Below, piece after piece: positions 8,491 to 18,274 of a DNA stretch of 64,000 bases (position 1 is its first letter; each line of letters opens with the position of its first letter). The translations under genes were made by a program, and so were the position numbers. The notes beneath the pieces are model-generated. The model had not been told where the DNA came from, ran no database searches, and worked only from the letters and a program-made list of their open reading frames with translations. Location of the stretch: the NCBI RefSeq assembly GCF_000520815.1, contig NZ_ASRY01000272.1, forward strand, positions 1 to 64,000. Direction: 5' to 3'. Source of the stretch: Paenibacillus maysiensis. Its GTDB lineage: Bacteria; Bacillota; Bacilli; Paenibacillales; Paenibacillaceae.

Positions 8491-9639
8491 TCAGACTCCT
8501 GCCAACAAACCCTTATAGTAATGAACTATATCCTTAACCGTGTTCTCGATAACAAAATGCTTCTTGACCCGTTCCATCCCCTTATCGCCCATTTGCTGAC
8601 GTTCCTGTGGATGCTCCAGCATCCAGCGGATGGCTTCTTCCAGCTTGGCTGGATCACCCGGTTCAATAAGCAGCCCGGTTTCGTTCGGTACGACGGTTTC
8701 CTTGGGTCCGCCCTCATTCGAAGCAATCACCGGCAGACCTGCGGCCATGCCTTCAATAATGACCTGCCCAAACGGCTCCGGTGTGATGGAGGTGTGAATC
8801 AGCAGATCACAGCGCTGCATCAGGCCCTGAATGTCATCGACGTGTCCAAGTAAATTGACGTTGTCTAATCCGTATTCGCGCATTGTGGATTCCAGACGGC
8901 GTTTGTATTCCTCTTCGCCGAACAGCGCATCTCCAGCCAGCCAAAATTTCACACGCTTATCCGGTAAAAAAGAGCGCGCCGCTTCCAGTAAAATGTGCTG
9001 TCCCTTCCACTCTGCCAGTCTGCCGACCAATACGACGTTAAACGAGTCATCGTCACGTGAATTTGCGGTCACATCACGAGCCGTAATCGCTTTGGCAAAT
9101 GCCGAGTAGACGACGAGTGTCTTTTTGTCCGGGGGCAGCTCCAGCGCACTTAGCGTGGACTTGGAGTTGGCAATGACGCCGTTAGGCAAAAAGCGGGACA
9201 TCAGGCGAATGCCTTTGGCGACAATCGGCTTCAGGTACGGCGGGCCGATATGGTCACGAATATGCCAGATCAACGGCACCTTCGCTGACTTCGCGGCTAC
9301 TGCGCCGTAGAACGCCGACTTGAGCGAGTTCGTGTGAACACACACGACCTTTTCCTCGCGCAGCAAAGGTGCAAGCTTTTTCCCATAAGCCAACAGCCGG
9401 TAGGCTGCCGCAGGCGCACCCAGATTGACGGCATTTCGCCCCCGATTGCGGATAGAATCATCCAGCGGAACGATACGTACATCAATGTCACGTTGCCGGA
9501 GGCGATCTGCCAAATCACCTTCCTCCGCCAAAATGACGAGCGGGTCGATATGTTCCCCGATGTTCGTCAGTATGTTATACAAAGCGACTTCGCCGCCGCT
9601 CCATCTTGCCGTGTGGTCAATATAAGCTATTCTCAGCAT
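8491..9639 (-). CDS. glycosyltransferase family 4 (exopolysaccharide)
   Basis: A 382-residue GT-B enzyme. The start LRIAYIDHTARWSGGEVAL has the glycine-rich loop after the first beta strand. The middle VVLVGRLAEWKGQHILLEA is the usual hinge and start of the C-terminal Rossmann fold. PEPFGQVIIEGMAAGLPVIA is the E-x7-E donor-sugar site. It starts within the last seven bases of the upstream GT4 gene, behind an AGAAAGG site, so the two are translationally coupled. Position corresponds to pepK (recalled). Probably transfers one residue of the repeat unit; the specificity is unknown. Confidence 0.88.
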   Translation of the reverse strand: MLRIAYIDHTARWSGGEVALYNILTNIGEHIDPLVILAEEGDLADRLRQRDIDVRIVPLDDSIRNRGRNAVNLGAPAAAYRLLAYGKKLAPLLREEKVVCVHTNSLKSAFYGAVAAKSAKVPLIWHIRDHIGPPYLKPIVAKGIRLMSRFLPNGVIANSKSTLSALELPPDKKTLVVYSAFAKAITARDVTANSRDDDSFNVVLVGRLAEWKGQHILLEAARSFLPDKRVKFWLAGDALFGEEEYKRRLESTMREYGLDNVNLLGHVDDIQGLMQRCDLLIHTSITPEPFGQVIIEGMAAGLPVIASNEGGPKETVVPNETGLLIEPGDPAKLEEAIRWMLEHPQERQQMGDKGMERVKKHFVIENTVKDIVHYYKGLLAGV

Positions 9640-10820
9640 TTTGCCGCCGCCTTTCTGTCAAGGGCCTGCCGGAACACATCCTCCACCTGCTCCGCCACAT
9701 GCCCCCACGTATATTTGCTCAGGACATGGTCCCTGCATTCCCGTGCGTCAGGAAGGGCTTCGCGGTTATCCAGCACACGCAGCAGTCCTTCCGCAATGGC
9801 TTCGCTGTCTGTTCCCCGGAACAACAGCTCCGGACGGAATCCACTTAAAATTTCCTTGTTGCCGCCTACAGGAGTCGCCATCACCGGCAGCCCCGAGGCC
9901 ATCGCCTCCACCGTGATCAGACCGAAACCCTCCAGCGCCTGTGTTGGCACAACGAACATATTCGATGCCTGATGATACAGGGGAAGCTCCTCATCCGATA
10001 CATATCCAAGCAATCTTACATGATTATGAAGATTGTATTCTGCCACCTTGGAGGCCAGTTCCTCCATCAGAGGTCCCTTCCCGCCAATCAACAGCAGATG
10101 ATCAGGATGACGCTCGGTGACCCGCCGCCATGCTTCCAGCAGCTGTAGCAGTCCCATTCGGTTAACAAGACGACGGACGGTCAGCACAATTGTCGCATTC
10201 TGTGGCAAATTCAGCCGTTCCCGCACCGTACCCCGATCCTCTGCCGGATGGAACCTTTCTACATTCGCCGCACCTGGAATAATATGAATTTTGCTGAGTG
10301 GAACCTTATAGTGCTCATGCAAAATATCCCGAAAGGTTTCGCTCAGCACTACAAATTTGTCCGCCAGACCATAAGCCTTCATTTCAATGGATTTGGCCAA
10401 CGTCGTTTTCAGCAGATGCTTGAAGCCTTGCCCTTCAATCTTCATTTCCTCTGTCCATGGGCCGTGGAAGGTGGTGACTACCGGAATTCCCCGTTTTTTC
10501 GCCTCCAGCGCCGGTCCGACACCATAGGGGGCAAAATGGGAGTACAGCACATCTATCGGCTGCTTGTCGAACAGCGTTGCTGCATATTTTTGCATCAGCT
10601 CTCGACGCTTCCAGATGGATTGCTGCTTGCTGCCAATCGAATGAATTCGGATACTGTCAGGCACTTGCGGCTTCTCATCGCTACAGATTAAAGCATCCAG
10701 CGTATTTTGTTCCGCCAGTTGCTCACAGATGGATTTGAAGTAGGTGTTTAAACCGCCGGGCTGCAAGGACGGCCAGCTAAGCCCTGTTGCTGCAATGCGA
10801 AATCCGTTATTGTACAACAT
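9633..10820 (-). CDS. glycosyltransferase family 4 (exopolysaccharide)
   Basis: A 395-residue GT-B enzyme. RIAATGLSWPSLQPGGLN is the N-terminal acceptor loop, TVRRLVNRMGLLQLLEAW marks the C-terminal domain, and ALEGFGLITVEAMASGLPV is the E-x7-E donor site. A GCAGAAAGGAG site precedes the ATG. It overlaps both neighbours by a few codons (the upstream GT2 and the downstream GT4), as expected in a single transcript. Position corresponds to pepJ (recalled). Donor sugar and linkage are not predictable here. Confidence 0.88.
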   Translation of the reverse strand: MLYNNGFRIAATGLSWPSLQPGGLNTYFKSICEQLAEQNTLDALICSDEKPQVPDSIRIHSIGSKQQSIWKRRELMQKYAATLFDKQPIDVLYSHFAPYGVGPALEAKKRGIPVVTTFHGPWTEEMKIEGQGFKHLLKTTLAKSIEMKAYGLADKFVVLSETFRDILHEHYKVPLSKIHIIPGAANVERFHPAEDRGTVRERLNLPQNATIVLTVRRLVNRMGLLQLLEAWRRVTERHPDHLLLIGGKGPLMEELASKVAEYNLHNHVRLLGYVSDEELPLYHQASNMFVVPTQALEGFGLITVEAMASGLPVMATPVGGNKEILSGFRPELLFRGTDSEAIAEGLLRVLDNREALPDARECRDHVLSKYTWGHVAEQVEDVFRQALDRKAAAKC

Positions 10821-11646
10821 AGCTGGTTTCTCCTTTCTGCTCGGTCTGTTCGTCTTCTACAATCTCTATTTTTTTCCGCCGCTTCGTCAGCTCATAATGC
10901 TTGAAGCAGACTAGAAACTCATACATCACCCAGAAGACCGCCACTGCAAAACCTGCCAATCCCTTGCGGTATAAGCCTTGGACAAAATACTTCTGCACAA
11001 AGCGGGCTGGAGGCCGCAACAACAATCTGGTAATCCGAAAGGATCTGCCTTTGTTAAATGCCGTCTCCGCTTCGAGGTCTGTGTACTTGTTAAAACGGGT
11101 CATATGATCACTGATGCTGCGGAAGCCATAGTGCCATAACACGCCCTCCAGATTGATAATCTGGGAAGAGGCTACATCCGGCATTTCATGAACAAGACTA
11201 TTTGTAATGCCGTAAATACGCCGATTGTACAGACGAACCAAATACTCGCCTTTGTTCATCCATTTGCCCAGAAAATCACCAATTCGAAACACAGAGTATG
11301 CTTTGGCCGGATCATGGAGCGTTTCCTTGATCTTCAACAAATCTCCAAGAAGCTCCGCATCTACCACCTCGTCCGTATCAATCAGGAAAATCCAATCAAA
11401 TTCGGCTTTTTCAACACCAAACATGCGCTGCTTCGCATAACCGGGCCACGGGTTGGAAAACACCCGACAGCCCAATGATTCAGCTACCTGAATCGTATTG
11501 TCCTTGCTCCCTCCGTCAATGACGACGATATCGTCCGCAAAGGGCTTGCAGGATTTGATGGCGGCTGTGATTCGAGTGCCATCATCCTGAGCGATAATAA
11601 CTACGGATATCCGGTTGTCCGCGGGAACGCTAGACATGTGGTTCAT
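10807..11646 (-). CDS. glycosyltransferase family 2 (WaaE/KdtX-like)
   Basis: A 279-residue GT-A inverting transferase. ISVVIIAQDD opens the nucleotide-binding fold, DDIVVIDGGSKDNT follows, and WIFLIDTDEVV holds the metal-binding acidic motif. The domain arrangement and a C-terminal hydrophobic, basic stretch (about 210-265) resemble the WaaE/KdtX branch of GT2 (beta-1,4-glucosyltransferases in lipopolysaccharide core); that comparison is general, not a functional proof. AAGGAGG precedes the ATG by about ten bases. Overlaps the next GT gene by 14 bases. Position corresponds to pepI (recalled). Confidence 0.85.
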   Translation of the reverse strand: MNHMSSVPADNRISVVIIAQDDGTRITAAIKSCKPFADDIVVIDGGSKDNTIQVAESLGCRVFSNPWPGYAKQRMFGVEKAEFDWIFLIDTDEVVDAELLGDLLKIKETLHDPAKAYSVFRIGDFLGKWMNKGEYLVRLYNRRIYGITNSLVHEMPDVASSQIINLEGVLWHYGFRSISDHMTRFNKYTDLEAETAFNKGRSFRITRLLLRPPARFVQKYFVQGLYRKGLAGFAVAVFWVMYEFLVCFKHYELTKRRKKIEIVEDEQTEQKGETSYVVQ

Positions 11647-11668
11647 TAGGGGGTGCCTCCTTCTTTAT

Positions 11669-13048
11669 CTAACCGTTAACTGGCTTTTTCCGGACGTAGT
11701 GTGACATCGTTGATCGGAGCCATTGAATATCTTGTTTGGAAATAAGCAGTCTCGGAATTTTCATTTTCAGAACGAATTTAACATTACATAAAATGAAAAC
11801 GAATCGTAGAATCCCCGAAGACAGCATCGCTATCCCTGCACCCGTCAAGCCGTATCTCGGAACGAGTATAGACAGCAATGGAATGACGAGTGCCAATCCG
11901 ACACCCTGTAGGATGGTAACCAGCTTTGGCTTACCCAGCGCCATGAATTGCTGTGCCAGTACCATGGTTCCTCCGCTGATAGCAACCTCAAGCACCAGTA
12001 ACCGGAACACCGTAAGCGCTTGTTTAAACTCCTGACCATATAGCAAGGTAAATACGAACGGAGCAATCAGCATCAGCATCATGGCAGCCAGAATCGTTGC
12101 TGTTGAAGTCACTCGAAACGCCCGAAATGTTATTGCAACCGCGTCCTCTTTGTTTAACCCAGAGGCTTTGGGAAAGAGCACGACGATAATCGAGGTTGAA
12201 AATACATTCACCATCCGGGCCAAGCTGACCGCTACCGCATATAAGCCGAGATCAGCCGGTCTGAGCAGACCCGCAATCAGGATCTGATCAATGTAAGTAG
12301 AAACCTGCCCCATGAGATCGTTCCCGTATGAACCCATGCCGTAGGTAAAGAGATTTTTGAATTGCGTCCAGCTGTTCTTCACCTTCGGTTTGTACAGCCG
12401 AACCATTCGAATCGTGACACCGATATAAATCGGCAAGCCTGGAAGCAAATAGGCCAGGGCTGAGGTGTACGGATTCATATGACCCGTCAGGATCAGGATC
12501 GCCAGACCCAGCAGCGTACTCAGCGGTACCAGATACCGGAACAAATTGTACTGCTTGTATTCCGACCGGACCTGAAGCAATGCATTATTGATCTGCGAGA
12601 TCGCGATAAGCGGACACATCATCATGGAGCATTGCGCGAACAGGATGACCGATGATGAAAAGGAGCGCAGCCAATAAGGAATCAGGAACACGCCGATGAG
12701 TGTCGCCAAGCCCCCGAACATCGCCGCCAGTAGCAAGGCGAGGCCGTACAGCTTGCCTGTTTCCTCCGGGTTCCTTTTCGCATTGTAAATCAAAGCGGAC
12801 GGGACACCGAAGCTCATGCAGAAGGCGAGAAATTGGGACCAGTTCACCATCGCTGTCTGTTCCCCGCGTCCGGTAGGACCCAGGAATCGGGCCGTCAACA
12901 CGCCAGTCAGCATGTTCACGACGAGAATCAGCATGCTGAATATCATCGTTTTGACTGCTGCCGAGCTGCTATCCTTGCTTTTGGCAAAGCGAACCACTGT
13001 GGACCACAGTGTCCGAACAGGTGCGGATAATGTTTGTAAGTTTTGCAC
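11669..13048 (-). CDS. polysaccharide flippase, Wzx/MATE-like
   Basis: An integral membrane protein of 459 residues with about 12-14 hydrophobic segments, beginning with a basic stretch and then FSMLILVVNMLTGVLTARFL, a typical Wzx/RfbX opening that includes the RFLGPTGRGE motif. It would flip the undecaprenyl-linked repeat unit across the membrane. The longest frame starts at 13111 inside the upstream gene. The GTG at 13048 has AGAAGG eight bases upstream and removes that overlap, so it is preferred. It is the only flippase in the window. Position corresponds to pepH (recalled). Confidence 0.88.
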   Translation of the reverse strand: MQNLQTLSAPVRTLWSTVVRFAKSKDSSSAAVKTMIFSMLILVVNMLTGVLTARFLGPTGRGEQTAMVNWSQFLAFCMSFGVPSALIYNAKRNPEETGKLYGLALLLAAMFGGLATLIGVFLIPYWLRSFSSSVILFAQCSMMMCPLIAISQINNALLQVRSEYKQYNLFRYLVPLSTLLGLAILILTGHMNPYTSALAYLLPGLPIYIGVTIRMVRLYKPKVKNSWTQFKNLFTYGMGSYGNDLMGQVSTYIDQILIAGLLRPADLGLYAVAVSLARMVNVFSTSIIVVLFPKASGLNKEDAVAITFRAFRVTSTATILAAMMLMLIAPFVFTLLYGQEFKQALTVFRLLVLEVAISGGTMVLAQQFMALGKPKLVTILQGVGLALVIPLLSILVPRYGLTGAGIAMLSSGILRFVFILCNVKFVLKMKIPRLLISKQDIQWLRSTMSHYVRKKPVNG

Positions 13049-13053
13049 AGCCT

Positions 13054-14505
13054 TTACCTTCTTTCCGCGATGACATCTTTTGCCCACAGTCCTATTCCGA
13101 TCATCATCCAAATCAGATAGCCGCGCATACCGGGAAAACCGTTATCCGATATGAGACTGGCTACAGCTCCGGCCCACGTAGCCAATGCCAGTCTGATATA
13201 AGGCTGACTGGCGTCTCGCTCGGCAATGCGGACGAGAAGGCGCTTGATGATAACGATCAGACCACCGAAGAAAAAGAATGCTCCGCAAATACCGAAGGTG
13301 AGGAAAATGGCAATGTAGCCATTATCCATAATCCCAAGTTCACCGAGATCGCCGCCATTATCAAGCTTGGTTCCGATTCCTACGCTCCCGATCCCCTGCC
13401 CCACCGGGTTACCGACAATGGCCGGAAGCATCGTATTCAATAGATCCAGGCGTTCATTGTACGAATGATCCTGTTGAATATCCGTCAACGTTTGCATGCG
13501 GGCCACCAGACCTTCTGCTCCCGGCAGCTTCGGAACAAGGATGTAGAGAAGGAGGCCAACGACAGCAAGTTGAAACAAGGTTTTCCACTTGCCCTTGGAG
13601 GATGAAGTGAGAATATAAGCCAGCAGCATAACGAATGCAATCAGCCAGGCTGAACGTACCAGCGTGATCAAAAGACAAACGACCGTCAGCAGGACTCCGA
13701 TCCATCCCAATGTGCCGCGCCACCGTTTCTCCATCAGCATGGGTACGAGCGCCATTGCCAGGAAAATAGCGCAGGGACCAGGCGAGTTCATAGAAGAGAA
13801 AACTCTGATTTGGAGCGGCTCTGGTATACCGATAGAATTCATCTCTACGTTATTCATCCAAAACGCATCCCAAGGAGGGACTGTCAAATACTGAATAATG
13901 CCGTAAATCGCCACGAGAACGGCAATGTTAGCATAGGAATACAACAGACGATCCAGTTCCTTAGCTTTCATGGGCTTAATCGCAAGATAAGGCAGCAGTA
14001 GCAAAGGAATCACATAGTTGGCTAAATCATAGGCAAAAACAATTCCATTTTTGAACAACCCGACCACACTTCCGTAGGCCAGTTCAATCCCAAAAAACAC
14101 AGCAATCCGGGTCAATGGCTTTTCCGCCTGATGAATGCCACGCAGCACGGGAATAATCAACATGCTGCTTACCAGCAAGGGTGCCAAGCTCAACAGGGAC
14201 ACCGAGTGATACGTTCCCTCCATCCAGTCCGCAATGCGCCGAATTTCCGGTCCTACTGCCCACACCACCAGGGTGTACGGAATCAGCATCCGCGATTGAA
14301 TGATCGCCAGCAAAAAGGCCGGAAAAACGAGCGCCAGCAATATGGCCCCCTGCTGGCTCATGGTCGGATTCATCTTGGCGCTGACAAATCCGATGGCGAG
14401 CGGCAGCATACAAGCCAACACTCCCATGCCGATCATGCTGATTCCACGCCGATTTCCTAACCAAACGGAAACCTGCTGATCTGCCAATCGACTCATGTTT
14501 CTCAC
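13054..14505 (-). CDS. O-antigen polymerase/ligase-like membrane protein (Wzy)
   Basis: A 483-residue protein with about 12 transmembrane segments and a large extracytoplasmic loop around residues 330-385 (with SYNERLDLLNTMLP and GNPVGQGIGSVGIG), the layout of Wzy/WaaL proteins that polymerise flipped repeat units. The frame starts with GTG at 14505, overlapping the stop codon of the upstream gene. An ATG nine bases further in (14496) is an alternative, because AGGGG sits eight bases before it. One of two Wzy-like proteins in this cluster. Position corresponds to pepG (recalled). Confidence 0.82.
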   Translation of the reverse strand: MRNMSRLADQQVSVWLGNRRGISMIGMGVLACMLPLAIGFVSAKMNPTMSQQGAILLALVFPAFLLAIIQSRMLIPYTLVVWAVGPEIRRIADWMEGTYHSVSLLSLAPLLVSSMLIIPVLRGIHQAEKPLTRIAVFFGIELAYGSVVGLFKNGIVFAYDLANYVIPLLLLPYLAIKPMKAKELDRLLYSYANIAVLVAIYGIIQYLTVPPWDAFWMNNVEMNSIGIPEPLQIRVFSSMNSPGPCAIFLAMALVPMLMEKRWRGTLGWIGVLLTVVCLLITLVRSAWLIAFVMLLAYILTSSSKGKWKTLFQLAVVGLLLYILVPKLPGAEGLVARMQTLTDIQQDHSYNERLDLLNTMLPAIVGNPVGQGIGSVGIGTKLDNGGDLGELGIMDNGYIAIFLTFGICGAFFFFGGLIVIIKRLLVRIAERDASQPYIRLALATWAGAVASLISDNGFPGMRGYLIWMMIGIGLWAKDVIAERR

Positions 14506-15272
14506 CCCTGACCTCCCTTCATCCGGTTCCGCTTGAACATTTCCTTAAACAACAGAACGAGAAACTGGGAATCCTCAATCAAGTATCTTTTCCACAAACG
14601 CTTAGGCTCCTGAGACAACCGCCAAAACCATTCAAATCCTGTCTTCTGCATCAGCTCCGGTGCACGTTTCACATTTCCCGACAGAAAATCAAACGTAGCT
14701 CCCACCCCTATCGAAATCGGAGCGCGATATGTCTCGTAATATCTGTAAATCCATTTTTCCTGTTTAGGTGCGCCTACACCGACAAAAACGATGTCCGGGC
14801 GAGCCTCTTGCAGCAATTGGACAATGTGTCTGTTCTCTTCCTCATTTTTCTCAAAGCCATAGGAGGGAGAGTAGCAGCCCACCACATTCATGTTCGGGTA
14901 CGATTCCTGAAGATTGAGCATGGCCTTCTCGGGAATACCGTCCGCCGCACCCAGAAAAAACAACCGATAGCCTCGATCCTCAAAAGCCTCCCCCAGCCGG
15001 GTGAACAGATCGGAGCCTGACACCTTTTGCTTGAGGGGCTTTTTCAGCAACCTGGACGCCCAAATAATGGGCATTCCATCGGCCACCACAGCTCCCGCAT
15101 CGGAATATACCTTGCGGAATTCATCATCCTTGCGAAGCTTGATCACATGATCGACATTACAGGTCAAAATGTAGGAATGACGCTGATGCACAATAGAAGT
15201 ATCTATAAATTCGAGTAGATCGTTAAAATCATAATTATCAAAGTTGACATCGAACATGTTCACTCTGCTCAT
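14502..15272 (-). CDS. WecG/TagA/CpsF family glycosyltransferase
   Basis: A 256-residue GT26-family enzyme. VADGMPIIWASRLL, GSDLFTRLGE, RLFFLGAADG and PDIVFVGVGAPKQEKWI are the family's conserved blocks. GVGATFDFLSGNVKRAP is the signature region near the C-terminus, and the end is basic. Members add ManNAcA, ManNAc or glucose to polyprenyl-linked acceptors at the membrane face. Here it would act early in repeat-unit assembly. It starts five bases after the upstream Wzy-like gene. Position corresponds to pepF (recalled). Confidence 0.93.
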   Translation of the reverse strand: MSRVNMFDVNFDNYDFNDLLEFIDTSIVHQRHSYILTCNVDHVIKLRKDDEFRKVYSDAGAVVADGMPIIWASRLLKKPLKQKVSGSDLFTRLGEAFEDRGYRLFFLGAADGIPEKAMLNLQESYPNMNVVGCYSPSYGFEKNEEENRHIVQLLQEARPDIVFVGVGAPKQEKWIYRYYETYRAPISIGVGATFDFLSGNVKRAPELMQKTGFEWFWRLSQEPKRLWKRYLIEDSQFLVLLFKEMFKRNRMKGGQG

Positions 15273-15276
15273 CGTA

Positions 15277-16614
15277 TCACTTCTCTTTGCGAAAATCGGT
15301 TTGCGTAGATGTCTGGTATAACGCGTTCAAATACCAGCAAAACGGAATAATCATCTGAACCGTCGACAACGTGTTATCTGAAAACGAATAGATCAGAAAG
15401 CCCGCAATCAAGCTTGCAAAATAAGGTTTGATCGATCTGGCAAGCGACCGGTAAATGAGAACGAACACGACCAGCAATGAAAGCATTAATAGCCCGCAGC
15501 CGACATATCCCGTGTCAAAATAAAAGCGTATATACTCGTTATGCGGTACGACAAAGCCTTTGAATAACGTCCCGTCGTTCGCAACCGTCACCGCGCCAAG
15601 ACCCCTGCCTGACCACGGATAATCCTGTACTCTGTTCAAGAAATATTCCCATGCCTCCGAGCGTCCCGACAGGTCAATTCCCGTATCGGTCTCCCGCTCG
15701 AAGGAGCGTTTTTTTAAATTGTTCCATTGCAGGGCCACCGCCCCCAGAGCAATCAAAAACGATCCGGCCAGCGGTAGCAAATAATTGACTTTTCCCTTGA
15801 GATACTGCCGGGCGATATCGAACAGATACACAGCAAACATTAGCAACAGTGCCAGAATTGGCCCGCGTGTGCCGGTAGCAATCAGAATCAAGAAGTTCAG
15901 TGCCAGCACCGTATAATAAAAAGCAGCTTGCTGCGGCTTGCGTTTGACCTCAATCAGCGAGACGGCAATCCCCAGAAAGGAGAGCATCGCCAGATGCGGC
16001 GGAATGTTCGCTCCCTGTACTCTCACCGCCCCCGTAAATTCCACATCGGTAAACGAATGCAGCCCTACGACCTGTAAACCGAGTCCGACAACCACACTAA
16101 TGATCGGCAGCAGGCTGATCAGCCGGATATGCTTTTCGGCCACATCCTTCTTCCACTGGATCAGTAGAAAAAAGAAGGGCAACGATAGTCCGACGAAAGC
16201 TTTTACTGCAATCGAGGTCGTCAGCGTAGGCAGCCATGCTGAAAATCCAAATGTAATTCCCAGCATGATCACCAAAGCCCAGATCGGATAGCTAAACTTG
16301 AGGCGTATGCCGTAAACGAGCATGCACGGTACCAGCAGGGCCAAAATGCCCAATTTGTACAATGACAAAATCTCGATGCCGAATACGCCACCCTGATACA
16401 GGGAATCCACCGATACCGCCGTGCTCAGCAGAACTGCATAGCTGATGCGCTCCGGATGATGGATAGAAACGGCCAGCAGAAGCAGTAAGCATACCGCCGC
16501 AATGCTGGCCACGGGCTGATAAGTAGCCGCAATTCCTACAGCAAGAGCGCCCAGAAGAAAAATGAAAACATGCTGTATTGTGTTTATTCTCGAAGTCCAA
16601 GGATAGTTGCTCAT
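15277..16614 (-). CDS. O-antigen ligase/polymerase-like membrane protein (Wzy_C)
   Basis: A 445-residue membrane protein with about 11-12 helices and an extracytoplasmic loop bearing SFERETDTGIDLSGRSEAW and GRGLGAVT, followed by VPHNEYIRFYFDTG; the H-N-x-Y motif is typical of the Wzy_C (O-antigen ligase) family. It would polymerise or transfer repeat units. ATG 16614 is chosen because GGGGTGAAAG lies upstream, while the longer frame (to 16689) overlaps the upstream GT2 gene. The presence of two Wzy-like proteins here is noted separately. Position corresponds to pepE (recalled). Confidence 0.87.
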   Translation of the reverse strand: MSNYPWTSRINTIQHVFIFLLGALAVGIAATYQPVASIAAVCLLLLLAVSIHHPERISYAVLLSTAVSVDSLYQGGVFGIEILSLYKLGILALLVPCMLVYGIRLKFSYPIWALVIMLGITFGFSAWLPTLTTSIAVKAFVGLSLPFFFLLIQWKKDVAEKHIRLISLLPIISVVVGLGLQVVGLHSFTDVEFTGAVRVQGANIPPHLAMLSFLGIAVSLIEVKRKPQQAAFYYTVLALNFLILIATGTRGPILALLLMFAVYLFDIARQYLKGKVNYLLPLAGSFLIALGAVALQWNNLKKRSFERETDTGIDLSGRSEAWEYFLNRVQDYPWSGRGLGAVTVANDGTLFKGFVVPHNEYIRFYFDTGYVGCGLLMLSLLVVFVLIYRSLARSIKPYFASLIAGFLIYSFSDNTLSTVQMIIPFCWYLNALYQTSTQTDFRKEK

Positions 16615-16624
16615 GTTCAATCTT

Positions 16625-17560
16625 TCACCCCGCAGCTGACTCGCTTTTCCGGTTGCGCAGCGTATCCAGGGTTCCCCGTATACTTTCAAATCTGCACCGG
16701 TTCAACAGCTTCCTGCCCTCAGTACGTGCCAGCAGGGAGTCCATCGTGTTGTATAGCCATTTGGCTGCTGTCTTCGCCATCAGCATCACGTTTCCGCGCA
16801 GACCTACGGCCTGAACAGCGTGAGACATGCCCTGACAGTAGTAACGGTTCATGATCCATTCCTTTGTTAACCGTGCAGCCGGAACAAAATGCTTCACTGC
16901 CATGTGAGGATGGTACATGATCGTTCCACCATTTTTACGAATCTGCTCGAACACCCACGATTCTTCACCGGATAAGAGGAGGTCTCCCTTTCTTCCCAAA
17001 TGAAGCGGGAACATCACGGCAGCAAAAGCCGTTTTGCGCATGGCCATATTTGCTCCGAACGGATTCAGTCCCGGCGGATATTCACGGATGGCTTTTCCCA
17101 AGTCAATAATTGTGTAGGGCAGCTCAAGCGGTCCTGTCAGCCAGCCCGGTCGTTCCGTTTCAAACAAAGGATCTATCTTTCCGCCCATGGCCGTCAGCTC
17201 TGGATTGTTCCCAAAGGTTGACATAATCGTTTGCAGCCATGTAACACACGGGATCGCATCATCATCCAGAAAAGCAATGACTTCTGCCCTTGATAACGTA
17301 ATGCCCGCATTACGAGCGGCTGATAATCCTTGCTCGCGCTCATAATGATACCGGAGATGAATATCCTGACCATGTGCGACAGTGAACCTTTTGATCGTCG
17401 CTGCTGTATGATCGGTGGACCGGTTATCGACCACAATGATCTCAGCCAGTGCAAGGTCATTTAGCTCCAGCAGGGACATTAGCGTTTTTTCCAGCAGGTC
17501 CGCCCGGTTATAGGTGCAAATAACGACGGACACTGCGGGACATCGCTTGAATGCATCCAT
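16625..17560 (-). CDS. glycosyltransferase family 2 (exopolysaccharide)
   Basis: A 311-residue GT-A enzyme. SVVICTYNRADLLEKTL is the N-terminal fold start, EIIVVDNRSTDHT follows, and VIAFLDDDAIP is the DxD metal site. A hydrophobic C-terminal part may contact the membrane. The start codon overlaps the stop of the priming transferase gene (TGATG), indicating translational coupling. That suggests it adds the second sugar, though this is inference from gene order. Position corresponds to pepD (recalled). Confidence 0.9.
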   Translation of the reverse strand: MDAFKRCPAVSVVICTYNRADLLEKTLMSLLELNDLALAEIIVVDNRSTDHTAATIKRFTVAHGQDIHLRYHYEREQGLSAARNAGITLSRAEVIAFLDDDAIPCVTWLQTIMSTFGNNPELTAMGGKIDPLFETERPGWLTGPLELPYTIIDLGKAIREYPPGLNPFGANMAMRKTAFAAVMFPLHLGRKGDLLLSGEESWVFEQIRKNGGTIMYHPHMAVKHFVPAARLTKEWIMNRYYCQGMSHAVQAVGLRGNVMLMAKTAAKWLYNTMDSLLARTEGRKLLNRCRFESIRGTLDTLRNRKSESAAG

Positions 17561-18258
17561 CAGTAAGCATCCTTGGAGAACAGCATTTTAATGCCTGTTT
17601 TCATGATAATTTTCAGATCGAGCCACGTATTGCGAACATGAATATACTTCAAATCCATTTGCACCATTTCTTCGAAGCCTACGCTGTTACGTGCGCTCAC
17701 CTGCCAGTAGCCGGTACATCCCGGTGTTACAATCAGGCGTTGCTTGTCATAATCAGAGTATTGTTCTACCTCGCTCGGCAATGGCGGACGCGGACCCACT
17801 AACGTCATGTCCCCGACCAGCACATTCCACAGCTGCGGAATCTCATCAATACTCGTCTTGCGCAAAAAACTGCCAATCTTCGTAATCCGCGGATCGTTTT
17901 TAATTTTGAACATGGCGCCGCTCACTTCATTCAGCTCCATTAAGTCCTTTTTCAGCTCCTCGGCGTTGGACACCATTGAACGGAATTTATACATGTTGAA
18001 TAGCTTCTCATTCTTGCCCACCCGAATTTGCTTGAAAAACACGCTTCCCTTCGGATCTTCGAGCTTGATCAAAACACCCACCACGATAAAAAGCGGCAGT
18101 AATACGATCAAACCCACGAAAGACAGCAACATATCGAGCAATCGCTTGGTTACCAGGTAAGACGTTTTATCCTGAATTTGTGTATTTCCGTATGGCATGT
18201 AAAACGCTTTACCTGACATGACAGCCTCGCCGTCCTCCGGTAAATTTTCCATGCTCAT
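17560..18258 (-). CDS. undecaprenyl-phosphate sugar-1-phosphate transferase (priming enzyme)
   Basis: Starts each repeat unit by moving a sugar-1-phosphate from a nucleotide sugar to undecaprenyl phosphate. The 232-residue product is the short form of the family: a cytoplasmic lead, one membrane helix (LLSFVGLIVLLPLFIVVGVL, about 50-69), then the catalytic bacterial sugar transferase domain with FFKQIRVG, MYKFRSM, TSIDEIPQLWNVLVGDM and LVGPRPPLPSE. The long-form N-terminal helices of WbaP/WcaJ are absent. An AGAGGGGG site precedes the ATG. GalU just upstream suggests UDP-glucose as donor (inference). Position corresponds to pepC (recalled). Confidence 0.93.
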   Translation of the reverse strand: MSMENLPEDGEAVMSGKAFYMPYGNTQIQDKTSYLVTKRLLDMLLSFVGLIVLLPLFIVVGVLIKLEDPKGSVFFKQIRVGKNEKLFNMYKFRSMVSNAEELKKDLMELNEVSGAMFKIKNDPRITKIGSFLRKTSIDEIPQLWNVLVGDMTLVGPRPPLPSEVEQYSDYDKQRLIVTPGCTGYWQVSARNSVGFEEMVQMDLKYIHVRNTWLDLKIIMKTGIKMLFSKDAY

Positions 18259-18274
18259 GCTGACGTACCCCCTC

